Position numbers and translations under genes: made by a program
DNA from: Candidatus Bathyarchaeota archaeon
GTDB taxonomy: Archaea; Thermoproteota; Bathyarchaeia; TCS64
Reading direction: 5' to 3'
Length of the DNA: 64,000 nt
Assembly (NCBI GenBank): GCA_026014875.1
Contig: JAOZHO010000019.1
Location: 35,243-99,242 of the forward strand
The notes under the pieces: generated by a model
What the model saw: only the letters and a program-made list of their open reading frames with translations
Database searches by the model: none
What the model was told of the DNA's origin: nothing
Part shown: positions 1 to 8,395 of the stretch, in pieces
Layout of the letters: each line of letters begins with the position of its first letter
Numbering within the stretch: position 1 is the stretch's first letter

Positions 1-264
1 CGTCGCTCCTCGAGAGTCCCTCCAAGACATCGACCCCATAATTTGATTGAAGGTTCACCTGGACTCCTGCCAGTGGGGCGCCATCCCCGTCAATTCCCAT
101 CAGTTGGATATTGTTAATCGCGCGCGATTTTATGGAACGGTCTGTCGGGCGCGGATTAATCCTAGGCAATGTCCCCGGGAAACCAAGCCCATCTATCCAT
201 CGGCTCTCCCTATGACAATTGATGCAGTTATTAGGGGGCATGTCCCAATAGGGTACCAGTTGAG

Positions 265-582
265 ATGACCGAAGAGGCAGTCGAGAAGAAAGTCTTCGAG
301 AACACCGATTTCAAGTTCAGCGCGGCATACGGTGCATACTCGGAGAGATTTGATAATTCAGAGAATAATGCCGAGGAACGGCAACGCCTGAACGATCTCA
401 TTGTAAAACTAGACGCAAACGATATCTCCTACCCTAATTTCTACGAGGAGGTATCGAGACCAGATCGTGAGGAGGGTGAAAGGCGATACAAGTTCCACAG
501 GACTAGAATCTCGGGATCAAGGAAATTCGCCGCTCGGAAGGCGGAACAGAAAGCGGACCGAGTTAAGCGACATAAAAGATAA
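265..582 (+). CDS. Small charged protein, function unknown
   Basis: A 105-residue, highly charged reading frame starting at ATG 265. I see no membrane segment, signal peptide or cysteine motif. The last 30 residues are strongly basic (Arg/Lys/His), as in proteins that touch nucleic acid, but this is only composition. The next gene starts about 125 bases downstream on the same strand. I do not recognise the family. The coding call rests on length, charge pattern and the absence of a better frame. Confidence 0.45.
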   Translation: MTEEAVEKKVFENTDFKFSAAYGAYSERFDNSENNAEERQRLNDLIVKLDANDISYPNFYEEVSRPDREEGERRYKFHRTRISGSRKFAARKAEQKADRVKRHKR

Positions 583-707
583 TGCCCGCCCCAGAGCCTT
601 CAACGGTTTCTCCTTTTGACGCAGGACGCGCATGTGCCAAGAGATGAGTTTTCATAACACTCATCGGGCAATTCAGGTTATAAGTTGCGGACGCGTATAG
701 TTGGTAG

Positions 708-1034
708 GTGAAAGTTTTAGTCGACAGAAAGTCGGTTTTGCGTGAGATTCTCAGGATCGAGGGTGAGATCAAGAAGACGAGAAGGAACCCGAGATATGTC
801 AGGATAAAGCACAGCATATTCAGCATCGAGTCCAGGAGGTTTGGAGCCAACACGGTCTCCATCATCGCTCCTGATGATCCTGAGACCACCCTAGAGCTCA
901 GGAACAACTCCCAGGAGATGAGGGACACCCTCTCACGCTACAAAGAGATGCGGACCGAGTTCACCGACCAACTAGACGAGTTGGTAGTCCGTAAGACGAG
1001 GCTTCAGAGACAGCTCTTCGAGCGCCCCCAATGA
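708..1034 (+). CDS. Small coiled-coil protein, function unknown
   Basis: A 108-residue protein with a GTG start at 708. It is rich in Glu/Arg/Lys, with heptad-like runs at both ends (about residues 8-28 and 68-105) separated by a short beta-like segment around residues 35-60, so it probably forms an antiparallel coiled coil. It ends just before the tRNA-Ser gene, which lies on the other strand. No family is recognised. Confidence 0.5.
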   Translation: MKVLVDRKSVLREILRIEGEIKKTRRNPRYVRIKHSIFSIESRRFGANTVSIIAPDDPETTLELRNNSQEMRDTLSRYKEMRTEFTDQLDELVVRKTRLQRQLFERPQ

Positions 1035-1042
1035 TTGAGTGG

Positions 1043-1145
1043 CGCCGGGAAAGGGATTCGAACCCTTGCGTCCATACGGACACTAGCTTTCCAGGCCTGA
1101 GCCACCCGAAGGTGTTAGCTCCCTGCCAGACTAGGAGACCCCGGC
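1043..1145 (-). tRNA. tRNA-Ser(GGA) with a 19-nt intron in the anticodon stem
   Basis: Read on the minus strand, the acceptor stem GCCGGGG (1145-1139) pairs with TCCCGGC (1050-1044) and the discriminator is G, typical of tRNA-Ser. A long variable arm (TGTCC/GGACG) confirms a class II tRNA. The anticodon loop CTGGAAA carries GGA. The 5' anticodon strand is interrupted: removing 1097-1115 joins CTA to GC, giving CTAGC, which pairs perfectly with GCTAG. The removed 19 nt hold a CACC-TTCG-GGTG hairpin, as expected for a bulge-helix-bulge intron. The position is about 29/30 rather than the canonical 37/38. The T arm is AAGGG/CCCTT with a TTCGAAT loop. Confidence 0.9.
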
Positions 1146-1237
1146 TCAGAATTATAGCCGAGGCATCCCCGATTTAAGGGTTCCATCCTCCATGACGTTT
1201 ATCAGGGACCGCTTCACACTATCCGCGGTGAGCAAAA

Positions 1238-1573
1238 ATGCACCAGAACTGGATACAGAGAAGCGAGAACACTCTCAAACAGCTCCGGGGACTCATGGAG
1301 AACCCCGACCAGGATAGACTGGAGCTGGTACGGGTGATGCGCTTCTCCTTCGGGGCCCTGGGCCAGAGCCTCGCGGGATGGATGCAGTGGGTGAACAGCC
1401 CCGAGATAATGTCCACATTCAACAAGGAGGAGCTCGAGGAGATGGCGAAGAAGATCACCGGCATGGCGGAACAGTTCGTCACCTACGATATCGAGATCAC
1501 CAGCACGGGCACCCGGAAAGGCTTAGCGAAGCAGAGGGAGAACGAGCAGCAGGGAACACGGTTCGTGATCTAG
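1238..1573 (+). CDS. Archaeal conserved protein, DUF2153-like
   Basis: A 111-residue soluble protein from ATG 1238. It opens with an amphipathic helix rich in Gln/Asn/Trp (residues 2-20), followed by helical segments through residue 85 and a polar tail. The N-terminal pattern resembles the archaeal family DUF2153, whose function is unknown. That assignment is from memory and is tentative. It stands alone between the tRNA-Ser gene on the other strand and the dipeptidase gene. Confidence 0.6.
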   Translation: MHQNWIQRSENTLKQLRGLMENPDQDRLELVRVMRFSFGALGQSLAGWMQWVNSPEIMSTFNKEELEEMAKKITGMAEQFVTYDIEITSTGTRKGLAKQRENEQQGTRFVI

Positions 1574-1766
1574 GTACGCCCGGATCACGCGGGATTATGC
1601 TCAGTTTCTATCAGGACAGTTCGGGGTAGAGCCGCCTCACCACAACGAGGATGGTACCGCAATTGCGGTCTCTATAGGCGTCGCGCGCGCTACCTCTGGA
1701 AGAGCTACGAGAGAGCCCTAAAATCCTAAGGTTTAACCGGATTTCCCCCCTCATATCTCCGGGGAT

Positions 1767-2783
1767 ATTAGGGACAATAGAATCAAGGAGCTTCACAGAG
1801 AGGCTCTTGTCGTCGACACCCACTGCGACACCCTGAAATGCCTGATGCCAATGTTCACCCTGCCCCGGAACTCCCAGTGGGACGACCGGTCAGACATCGG
1901 GATGGGGGTGCGATCCTCTCTGGGCCACATCGACTTTCCGAGGCTGAGAGATGGGGGCGTCGACTGCCAGGTCTTCGCGATCTCCTCGGTGAGGGACAGG
2001 ACACGGCCTTACGCCTTGAGAACGGCCATGGAGATGATCGATATCTTCTACAGCGAGTGCGCCGCTCACCAAGACGCCGTCACCCCGGTGACGACCCATG
2101 GAGAAATCGTCAAAGCCGCTGCCGAGGGAAAAGTCGCGGCGATGCTCTCCATAGAAGGAGCAGACATAATCGAAGGGAAAGTGGGAATGCTCAGGGTCTT
2201 CCATCGCCTCGGGGTGAGGATGGTGGGCCTCGTCCACAGCCTCAGGAACGAGCTCGCCGACGGCGTCGCCGATGGAAGGACCGGGGGCGGGCTCTCCGGG
2301 CTGGGCGTGGAGGCCGTCGAGGAGCTGGACCGCCTCGGGATGCTCATCGACGTATCCCATCTGAGCGACGCCGGATTCTGGGACCTCATGGACGTCGCGA
2401 AGGGTCCCGTGATGGCCTCCCATAGCAACGCTCGGGCCGTCTGCGACCACCCCCGGAACATGACAGATGATATGATCCGGGCCATGGCGGACAGGGGGGG
2501 CGTGATGGGGATGAACTTCGCCCCCGGTTTCGTCCATCCGACCCTTGCCACAGTCCAGGGCGTCGTGGACCACATAGACCACATCGTGAGCCTAGTTGGG
2601 CCGGATCACGTGGGCCTCGGTTCAGACTTCGACGGGATACCCTACACGCCCAAGGGACTCGAAGACGTCACCAAGATGCCGAATATCACCGCAGAGTTGT
2701 TTGAGAGAGGCTACTCCGAGGAGGATATCAGGAAGGTCCTCGGCGAGAACCATCTGAGGTTGATGAGAGAGATGCTGGGGTAG
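1767..2783 (+). CDS. Membrane-dipeptidase family M19 (renal dipeptidase-like), start codon unusual
   Basis: Zinc dipeptidase of the amidohydrolase superfamily, hydrolysing dipeptides in the cytoplasm. The family zinc motif His-x-Asp appears as VVDTHCDT, encoded by 1809-1832. The bridging Glu lies in LSIEGAD, further His ligands in DVSHLSDAG and MASHSNARA, and a C-terminal GLGSDFDGI motif is typical of M19. The first ATG (1845) lies after the zinc motif, so translation must begin upstream. An in-frame stop at 1734-1736 bounds the frame, and the stretch from 1737 to 1844 contains no ATG, GTG or TTG. I placed the start at ATT 1767. ATC 1755 or ATC 1782 are alternatives. The rest is intact and of normal length for a compact M19 enzyme. 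Confidence 0.9.
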   Translation: MRDNRIKELHREALVVDTHCDTLKCLMPMFTLPRNSQWDDRSDIGMGVRSSLGHIDFPRLRDGGVDCQVFAISSVRDRTRPYALRTAMEMIDIFYSECAAHQDAVTPVTTHGEIVKAAAEGKVAAMLSIEGADIIEGKVGMLRVFHRLGVRMVGLVHSLRNELADGVADGRTGGGLSGLGVEAVEELDRLGMLIDVSHLSDAGFWDLMDVAKGPVMASHSNARAVCDHPRNMTDDMIRAMADRGGVMGMNFAPGFVHPTLATVQGVVDHIDHIVSLVGPDHVGLGSDFDGIPYTPKGLEDVTKMPNITAELFERGYSEEDIRKVLGENHLRLMREMLG

Positions 2784-2791
2784 AGCCGGGA

Positions 2792-3343
2792 TCAGGGGGT
2801 TTCGACGTCGTCCATCGTCATGTAGGGCAGGGTCGAGGTGTAGACGATGACCTCCACGACCATCCCAAGGTCTTGTATGTCGACTGTTTCGGGATTGTCC
2901 ACGTAGATCAACACGCTCCCGCTGACCGGAATTATGATGCTCCCCGTGACCGGTTCGAAAGAGTACTCCACCCCACTAACGGTGTGGTTGAAAGCCCCGG
3001 TGATGTTGAGGCTTTCCGCGGGTTCCATTAGGCCCCCCTCCCCCTCCGCGTAGAAGACTGAGCTCCAGCCTTCCTCTACAAAGCCGACCTCGATCGATGT
3101 GATGAGGGCGTCTCGGCCCCCTATGTTCTCTACGTGGAGGGCTACCTGGGAGCCTGAGGAGTCCGCCCAGATCCGGGCGCTCCTTATGACGAGGTGCTCC
3201 GTCTTCATCGCCGATGTGGTAACTGAGAGGGTGTAGAGACCCACGGTGCCGCTAGCCAAGACGACAGAGAGGACGAGAAGGATCATCAGGGTTACGGACT
3301 GGGTTAGCCCCCTTTTTCTCCCTGGAAAACATGAAGGTTTCAT
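2792..3343 (-). CDS. Type IV pilin-like / archaellin-like secreted protein
   Basis: A 183-residue protein with a class III (prepilin) signal peptide. A basic N-terminus with RKRGLTQS is followed by a hydrophobic helix at about residues 18-40, so cleavage after Gly and assembly into a surface filament is expected. The mature part is beta-rich and ends in Asp/Glu-rich sequence. It matches the layout of archaeal type IV pilin N-terminal domain proteins. No archaellum or pilus ATPase gene is near, so the filament it joins is unknown. It is convergent with the dipeptidase gene, 9 bases away. Confidence 0.75.
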   Translation of the reverse strand: MKPSCFPGRKRGLTQSVTLMILLVLSVVLASGTVGLYTLSVTTSAMKTEHLVIRSARIWADSSGSQVALHVENIGGRDALITSIEVGFVEEGWSSVFYAEGEGGLMEPAESLNITGAFNHTVSGVEYSFEPVTGSIIIPVSGSVLIYVDNPETVDIQDLGMVVEVIVYTSTLPYMTMDDVETP

Positions 3344-3432
3344 GCATTATTGAACAGGTAATTAACCCCATATAAAACTGACAGAAAATGTAGATCGGAT
3401 GTAAAGATCGTAACAAAAGACCTAAAGAAAGT

Positions 3433-4290
3433 TCAGGTGAGCATTGAGGGCCAGCGGTTGGAGGCGCAGCCGCAGCTCACGTCCCCTGTTTCCATGTGCC
3501 TGACCGCGTGAAGGAGGGCCTCGGCTGAGGGGAGACGCCAGTGGCTCTGGAACTCCCTGAAGGCCTCGGCCCCGGTCCACTCGGTTGAGACCAGCCCCTC
3601 GCCATAGTTGGAGACCAGCTCCAGGGCGGCGTAGCAGGCTCCGATCTCCCGGGCGAAGAAGACCTCGGGGACCAGGTTCATGGTGACCACGTCGATGCCC
3701 TGATTGGTGTACCTGAGGCGTATCTCCGAGGGAGATTCGAGGCGGGGCCCCTCCGCGACCCCCACAACTCCCCGGGGGAAAACCCTGGAGAAGCCGGCCT
3801 TCTTGGACCCCGCAACCAGGAGCATACTCAGGCGGGGGCAGAAGGGCTGATGGAGGCGGTAGGAGAAGTATTCAACGTCCTCCCCCTTCGCCTTTATCGC
3901 CCTGAAAAGTCTCTGCGCCCGCTTCGTAGTGTAGTCCACGAAGGCGTCGGGAACCACCACATCGGCGGGGTCGAGAAGAGGGTTCGTGGAGCCGCAGAGG
4001 GCGGTCCCGATGATCTTGGTGACCCCGGCCTTGAAGAGGACATAGAAGACCCGCTCCCCGGCGCTGTCGGGCTCGGTGTTCATGATGTCCCGAGTGATGC
4101 CGTGGAAGGGGACAAAAAGGAACTCATTGCCTCCGACGGAGGCATGGGTGAAGGGGGCGGTGGGACCGAAAGGGGTTTCGTAGACGACGCCTTCCTCGAT
4201 GACCTCGACGCCGTCTAGGGCCCCCGGGAACCCGGAGCCGAGGATCGTCGAACCCCCTATCACGGCGATCCTGACTTGGGGAACGCTCAT
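3433..4290 (-). CDS. S-methyl-5'-thioadenosine / purine nucleoside phosphorylase
   Basis: Phosphorolysis of methylthioadenosine or inosine-type nucleosides in purine and methionine salvage. The N-terminus carries the phosphate loop GGSTILG, followed by THASVGGNEFLFVPFHG (a His-containing phosphate/ribose contact). The middle has GTALCGSTNPLL and the purine-site segment EGPRLESPSEIR. Late in the protein MNLVPEVFFARE is the family ribose-binding Met/Glu region. I use ATG 4290 (MSVPQVRI). An earlier in-frame ATG at 4389 would overlap the divergent gene at 4383 and adds sequence unlike the family. The C-terminus holds a CGCASNRW segment resembling the Cys pair of archaeal MTA/inosine phosphorylases. 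Exact substrate cannot be settled by eye. Confidence 0.85.
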   Translation of the reverse strand: MSVPQVRIAVIGGSTILGSGFPGALDGVEVIEEGVVYETPFGPTAPFTHASVGGNEFLFVPFHGITRDIMNTEPDSAGERVFYVLFKAGVTKIIGTALCGSTNPLLDPADVVVPDAFVDYTTKRAQRLFRAIKAKGEDVEYFSYRLHQPFCPRLSMLLVAGSKKAGFSRVFPRGVVGVAEGPRLESPSEIRLRYTNQGIDVVTMNLVPEVFFAREIGACYAALELVSNYGEGLVSTEWTGAEAFREFQSHWRLPSAEALLHAVRHMETGDVSCGCASNRWPSMLT

Positions 4291-4382
4291 CTTGAATTCC
4301 CCTATCTGGGCCGGAGGATAATAAGAGTTGGTCGTGGAGGTTAGAGGAAAAGGATATCCCTCTTGGACTAGGAGAGGTCTCC

Positions 4383-4652
4383 ATGGCAAAGGTATTGGTC
4401 AAGACGATAAGCCAAGAAGGACACTGTGCCGCGGGCCAGAGGGTGGGGGATGAGATCCTCTTCGACTGGGACAACCATGAGATTCAGGGAAAGATCTGCC
4501 TACACGCCCTCTACTCGGCGCTGCCGAAGATCTACGCCCTCGCTCACGGGGGCGATGTGGCCTTCGCGGTGGACGATGAGGGAAACAGGGTGGCCCGCCA
4601 CGCGTGCCCGGACGGGTATAACCCAGTTATCTATGAGCTCAGGCTCATCTGA
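4383..4652 (+). CDS. TIGR04076 family small protein
   Basis: An 89-residue protein from ATG 4383. It contains GHCAAGQRVGDE, then CLHALYSALPKIYAL and a C-terminal HACPDGYNPVIYELR. This three-cysteine layout fits the TIGR04076 family, found mostly in anaerobes and without established function. The conserved Cys and His residues suggest metal or cofactor binding (inference). It is divergent from the phosphorylase gene and 60 bases upstream of threonine dehydratase. Confidence 0.75.
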   Translation: MAKVLVKTISQEGHCAAGQRVGDEILFDWDNHEIQGKICLHALYSALPKIYALAHGGDVAFAVDDEGNRVARHACPDGYNPVIYELRLI

Positions 4653-4712
4653 GTGTGAGGGCACCAAGCTCATAGATATAAACCCCGTCGGGCAGACTAG
4701 TTGCCGACAGAC

Positions 4713-5669
4713 ATGTACATCAATCCCACATTCACGGATATTTTGAGGGCGAAGAAAAGGATCGCCCCCTACCTCTCGAAGACGCCTCTACTCGAGTATC
4801 CCCTGCTCTCCGAGGCCCTTGGATTCAAAGCCTACGTGAAGCATGAGAACATCCAACCCACAGGGGCTTTCAAGATCAGGGGCGGCATCAACCTCATCAG
4901 CCAGCTCAGCCCCGAGGAGAGGAAGCGGGGAGTGATCACCGCCTCCACGGGAAACCACGGCCAATCGATAGCCCTCGCCTGCAAGATGTTCGGCGTGAAG
5001 GCCATCGTCTGCGTCCAAGAAGGGGCGAACCCCGTCAAGGTCGGGGGGATCAGGAGCTACGGAGCCAAGATCATCGAGGAGGGAAAAGACTTCGATGAGG
5101 CTCGGGAGAACGCCGAGCGCCTAGCAGAGGAGAAGGGGTACAGGTACGTTCACAGCGCCAACGAGCCGCTGCTCATCTCAGGAGTGGGCACCGCAGGCCT
5201 CGAGATCCTTGAGGACCTCCCGGACTTGGACGCGGTGATAGTCCCGGTGGGGGGAGGCTCCCAAGCCTCAGGGATATGCACCTGTTTCAAGACCGCCGCC
5301 CCGGACGTCGAGATCATCGCTGTCCAGTCCGCCCACGCCCCCAGCGTCTACAATAGCTGGAAGAGCGGGAAACTCGAGTCCACCGAGTCCGCGAAGACGA
5401 TGGCTGATGGCCTCGCGACCCGGATCGCCTTCGAGCTCCCCGTCAACATAATGCGGGACCTCCTCGACGATTTCATCCTGGTCACCGATGAGGAACTCGA
5501 GGCCGCGATCAAACTCTACGTCGAGAAGGCCCACACCATCGCCGAGGGGGCCGGCGCGGCCTCCCTCGCAGCGGGGTTCAAGATCCGGGACAGGCTCCAG
5601 GGGAAGAAGGTGGCCCTCATCCTCAGCGGCGGGAATCTGCCGGCGGATGTGCTCAAGAGTATCTTGTGA
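4713..5669 (+). CDS. ilvA: Threonine ammonia-lyase (catabolic-type, PLP)
   Basis: PLP enzyme of fold type II that deaminates L-threonine (or serine) to 2-oxobutyrate, feeding isoleucine synthesis or amino-acid catabolism. The PLP lysine lies in PTGAFKIRGG, STGNHGQS is the Asn loop, and VPVGGGSQASG is the phosphate-binding glycine loop. The C-terminal ILSGGN motif contacts the pyridine nitrogen. At about 319 residues it lacks the regulatory ACT domain, so it is the short form. Serine racemase or threo-3-hydroxyaspartate ammonia-lyase activity is possible. A TATA-like ATAGATATAA (about 4673-4682) sits 30-40 bases before ATG 4713. TTG 4701 is an alternative start. The next gene begins 12 bases after the stop. 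Confidence 0.88.
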   Translation: MYINPTFTDILRAKKRIAPYLSKTPLLEYPLLSEALGFKAYVKHENIQPTGAFKIRGGINLISQLSPEERKRGVITASTGNHGQSIALACKMFGVKAIVCVQEGANPVKVGGIRSYGAKIIEEGKDFDEARENAERLAEEKGYRYVHSANEPLLISGVGTAGLEILEDLPDLDAVIVPVGGGSQASGICTCFKTAAPDVEIIAVQSAHAPSVYNSWKSGKLESTESAKTMADGLATRIAFELPVNIMRDLLDDFILVTDEELEAAIKLYVEKAHTIAEGAGAASLAAGFKIRDRLQGKKVALILSGGNLPADVLKSIL

Positions 5670-5681
5670 GAAGGGAGATCA

Positions 5682-6308
5682 TTGCTCGAAGACCTGGTGA
5701 AGAAAGGGGCCGAGGAGCTCCGCCTCAGGGACAAGGCCCTGGACAAGGTGATGGAGCGGGCCCGCAGGGCTAGGATTCTCTCCAAGCAGGCCATCCTCAG
5801 AATCCACTCCGGGAAGGAGGCGGAGGCTGGGAAACGGCTCGAGGAGGCATCCAGCCTCATATCCGAGATGGATGCGATCATCGAGGAGCATCCCGCGCTG
5901 GGGCGTTTCGACCAGGTCTCGGCCGCGAAGGAGGAGTTCTCCGAGGCCTCTATAGTTATGGGGCTCACGGAGTCAGGTGAGTTCCCCGATCCGGCCGCGT
6001 TGGGGGTGCCCATGACGTCGTACCTCATGGGGCTCGGGGATGTTCCGGGTGAGTTGAGGAGGCAGGCCCTCGACGCCCTCAGATTGGGGGACATCGAGAC
6101 CGCTGAGGCCCGGCTCTCGACGATGGAGGAGATCTACCTGAGCCTGGTGACCATGGAGGAGGTGCCCCTGCTGAAGGGGCTGAGGCGGAAGCTGGATATC
6201 GCCCGGGGGGTCATCGAGAGGACCCGGAGCGAGGTGACCGCCGAGGCGGGGAGGAGGCGGCTCGGGGAGTCGGTGAGGAGGCTCACGGACCGGCTCGGAG
6301 ACCCGTAG
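5682..6308 (+). CDS. Translin-family predicted RNA-binding protein
   Basis: A 208-residue all-helical protein of the archaeal translin family (COG2178), related to eukaryotic translin/TRAX, which bind single-stranded RNA/DNA and, in TRAX, cut RNA. The recognisable core is LTESGEFPDP followed by VPMTSYLMGLGDVPGELRR (about residues 94-128). Acidic residues in the helices around residues 40-90 and 110-150 could serve as metal ligands as in TRAX, but this is not shown. The start is TTG 5682, 12 bases after the dehydratase stop, so the two are probably co-transcribed. Confidence 0.85.
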   Translation: MLEDLVKKGAEELRLRDKALDKVMERARRARILSKQAILRIHSGKEAEAGKRLEEASSLISEMDAIIEEHPALGRFDQVSAAKEEFSEASIVMGLTESGEFPDPAALGVPMTSYLMGLGDVPGELRRQALDALRLGDIETAEARLSTMEEIYLSLVTMEEVPLLKGLRRKLDIARGVIERTRSEVTAEAGRRRLGESVRRLTDRLGDP

Positions 6309-6452
6309 CCGGGAACCCGCATCTTTTTATTTCGGCGCCTCCGCTCTTTTTTCAGCTAGAAGGGAAGACTGAGATTATTGTGTACATCGACCTGAAAGGG
6401 TTCAGTGTCTCGCCGAGTCTAGCTGATTCTAGGAAAAAGGGAGTGAAGAAAT

Positions 6453-7907
6453 TTGTCCAGTGAGCACCAGAAGGGCCTCCAGTTGTACGACACCCTCACG
6501 CGGTCCAAGAAGCCGTTCGAGCCATTAGAGCCGGGGAAGGTGAAGATGTACGTCTGTGGACCCACGGTCTACGGCGACCCCCATATCGGGAACTTCCGCA
6601 CCTTCACAGCGGGGGATATCCTCCGCAGGTGGCTGGAGTACAGGGGTTTCGACGTCTTCCATGTGATGAATATAACAGACATCGACGACAAGACCATCCG
6701 GAACTCCGGGGAGGAGGGGGTGAGCCTCAAGGAATTCACCGAGAGGTACACCGAGTCGTTTCTCAGGGGGCTCGACCTAATGAACATCAAGAGGGCCCAC
6801 GTCTATCCCAAAGCCACCGAGTACGCCCCCCAGATGGTGGATTTCGTGAAGGAGCTAGTGGATAAGGGGGTCGCCTATGTAGCGAAGGACGGGGTCTACT
6901 TCGACATCAACAAGTTCCCCGACTATGGGAAGCTCAGCAGGATGAACATCTCCAAAGTCGAGAAGACCGAGCGAATGACCGCGGACGAGTATGATAAGGA
7001 GACCGCGAACGATTTCGCCCTCTGGAAGATCGCGACCCCCGACGAGGTGAAGAGGGGCATCTACTACGAGTCCCCCTGGGGGAAGGGGCGCCCCGGGTGG
7101 CACATCGAGTGCAGCGTCATGAGCAGGAGCCTGTGCGGCGACACCCTGGACATCCACGCCGGCGGGGAGGACCTCGTGTTCCCCCACCACGAGAACGAGA
7201 TCGCGCAGAGCGAGAGCCTCACCGGAAAAAAGTTCGTGAGGAACTGGCTCCACTCCCGGTTCCTCATGATCAACGGAAGGAAGATGTCCAAGAGCCTCGG
7301 GAACTACGTCAGCTTCGACGAGGTCCTCTCCAAGTACACCGCAGACGCCTTCCGATACTTCTACCTCAGCGTCCATTACAGGAGGCCCCTCGATTATACA
7401 GAGCAGGCCATGGAGGTGGCCCAGAACTCCGTGAACCGGTTGGAGAACACCCTGACCCTCATCGAGGACGCCCTCAGGAAGGGGGATAAACACCTCTCCT
7501 ACGGGGAGAGGGAGGCAGAGTTCCTGAAGGCAGTTAAGGAGCATCGGTTTAGCTTCGAGGCCGCAATGGACGACGACCTTGACACCCACGGGGCCATCGA
7601 CGCCCTCCACGCCCTCTCCGGGGCCATCAACGAGTACGTCTCGGGCCCCACCAACAAGGGCATCCTCATTAAAGGCGAGGCGGCGTACAGAGAACTCCTC
7701 GAAGCCCTGGGTCTCTTCGAGAAGAGGGGGGGAGGTAGCGAGGGCCTCTCCGATGAACTCATAGGGCTCATCGCGGGGGTCAGGGAGAGGCTCCGGGTGG
7801 AGAAAAACTACATAATGGCTGATGAGATCAGGGATCTCCTAAAAAAGGCAGGCGTGACCCTGACGGACACCAACGAAGGAACCAGTTGGAAGATCGATAG
7901 AGGCTGA
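6453..7907 (+). CDS. cysS: Cysteinyl-tRNA synthetase
   Basis: Class Ia aminoacyl-tRNA synthetase charging tRNA-Cys. The HIGH signature is HIGN at residues 44-47 in PTVYGDPHIGNFR, and KMSKS is at residues 277-281. Zinc ligands are the Cys before PTVYGD, the Cys in WHIECSVMS and the HH pair in FPHHENE. The C-terminal DALR-type helical anticodon region is present and total length (484) is normal. The start is TTG 6453, in a good position relative to the motif. The upstream gap (6309-6452) contains T-rich sequence at 6324-6355 that could end the preceding transcript. Confidence 0.97.
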   Translation: MSSEHQKGLQLYDTLTRSKKPFEPLEPGKVKMYVCGPTVYGDPHIGNFRTFTAGDILRRWLEYRGFDVFHVMNITDIDDKTIRNSGEEGVSLKEFTERYTESFLRGLDLMNIKRAHVYPKATEYAPQMVDFVKELVDKGVAYVAKDGVYFDINKFPDYGKLSRMNISKVEKTERMTADEYDKETANDFALWKIATPDEVKRGIYYESPWGKGRPGWHIECSVMSRSLCGDTLDIHAGGEDLVFPHHENEIAQSESLTGKKFVRNWLHSRFLMINGRKMSKSLGNYVSFDEVLSKYTADAFRYFYLSVHYRRPLDYTEQAMEVAQNSVNRLENTLTLIEDALRKGDKHLSYGEREAEFLKAVKEHRFSFEAAMDDDLDTHGAIDALHALSGAINEYVSGPTNKGILIKGEAAYRELLEALGLFEKRGGGSEGLSDELIGLIAGVRERLRVEKNYIMADEIRDLLKKAGVTLTDTNEGTSWKIDRG

Positions 7908-8011
7908 TCTTTCCGGCTCCCTATCCATAAAAAGGGGCGGCCCCTGAGATCTCAAGTGGTGGATCCCCGAGCAGAACCCCTAAAGCCGGCGGGGCACCCG
8001 TAACCAAGACC

Positions 8012-8248
8012 ATGCGGGAGATAGTCGAGGAAATCCACCAGCTCGAGATACCGATGCGGCACAACCCCTTGGGGAAGACCTACTCCCATCTGCTCAGGTA
8101 CGCTGGATCCCTCCTCGACTTTGGCATCCCAACAAAAGAGGATCTGGACGCATTTGAAGCTCGCCACGGGAGACGTTGTGAGGCGATCATCGCGGTGCTG
8201 AGAGGGAGCGCCGAGACGGTCTTCGAGATGTCGTCCGTCGTATCCTAG
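8012..8248 (+). CDS. Small helical protein, function unknown
   Basis: A 78-residue protein from ATG 8012. It is predicted helical throughout, with the sequence RHNPLGKTYSHLLRYAG in the middle and one cysteine. It has no membrane segment. It lies about 100 bases after cysS on the same strand. No family is recognised. Composition matches its neighbours, which supports coding. Confidence 0.5.
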   Translation: MREIVEEIHQLEIPMRHNPLGKTYSHLLRYAGSLLDFGIPTKEDLDAFEARHGRRCEAIIAVLRGSAETVFEMSSVVS

Positions 8249-8269
8249 AATAGCAAGTCTTGGAATGAA

Positions 8270-8380
8270 ATGGAATTCTTGACCAAGAGGAGGGTAACTG
8301 CTATGACCTACGCCCAGCTCATCTACCTTAGAAACCGTGGAAGGGTCGGGAAGAGGCTCCGTGGTGAAGTCCGGTTATAA
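8270..8380 (+). CDS. Possible 36-residue basic microprotein
   Basis: A short frame from ATG 8270 to TAA 8380 encodes a basic peptide (theoretical charge strongly positive; LIYLRNRGRVGKRLRGE near the end). A purine-rich GAGGAGGG at about 8289-8296 precedes an internal ATG at 8303, so a 25-residue product is possible. It fills the gap between two genes. It could equally be chance in a GC-rich region. Confidence 0.25.
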   Translation: MEFLTKRRVTAMTYAQLIYLRNRGRVGKRLRGEVRL

Positions 8381-8395
8381 GCGGCCGCCTAGGCT

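Noticed and set aside
47..268. 73-residue frame at the window start, overlapping the next gene by ATGA
   Set aside because: TTG start, no recognisable domain and composition like non-coding DNA; the overlap is likely chance.
1838..2425. 195-residue Arg-rich frame with an ATG upstream of the dipeptidase ATG
   Set aside because: Out of frame with the zinc motifs and made of Arg/Gly/Pro; a shadow of the dipeptidase.
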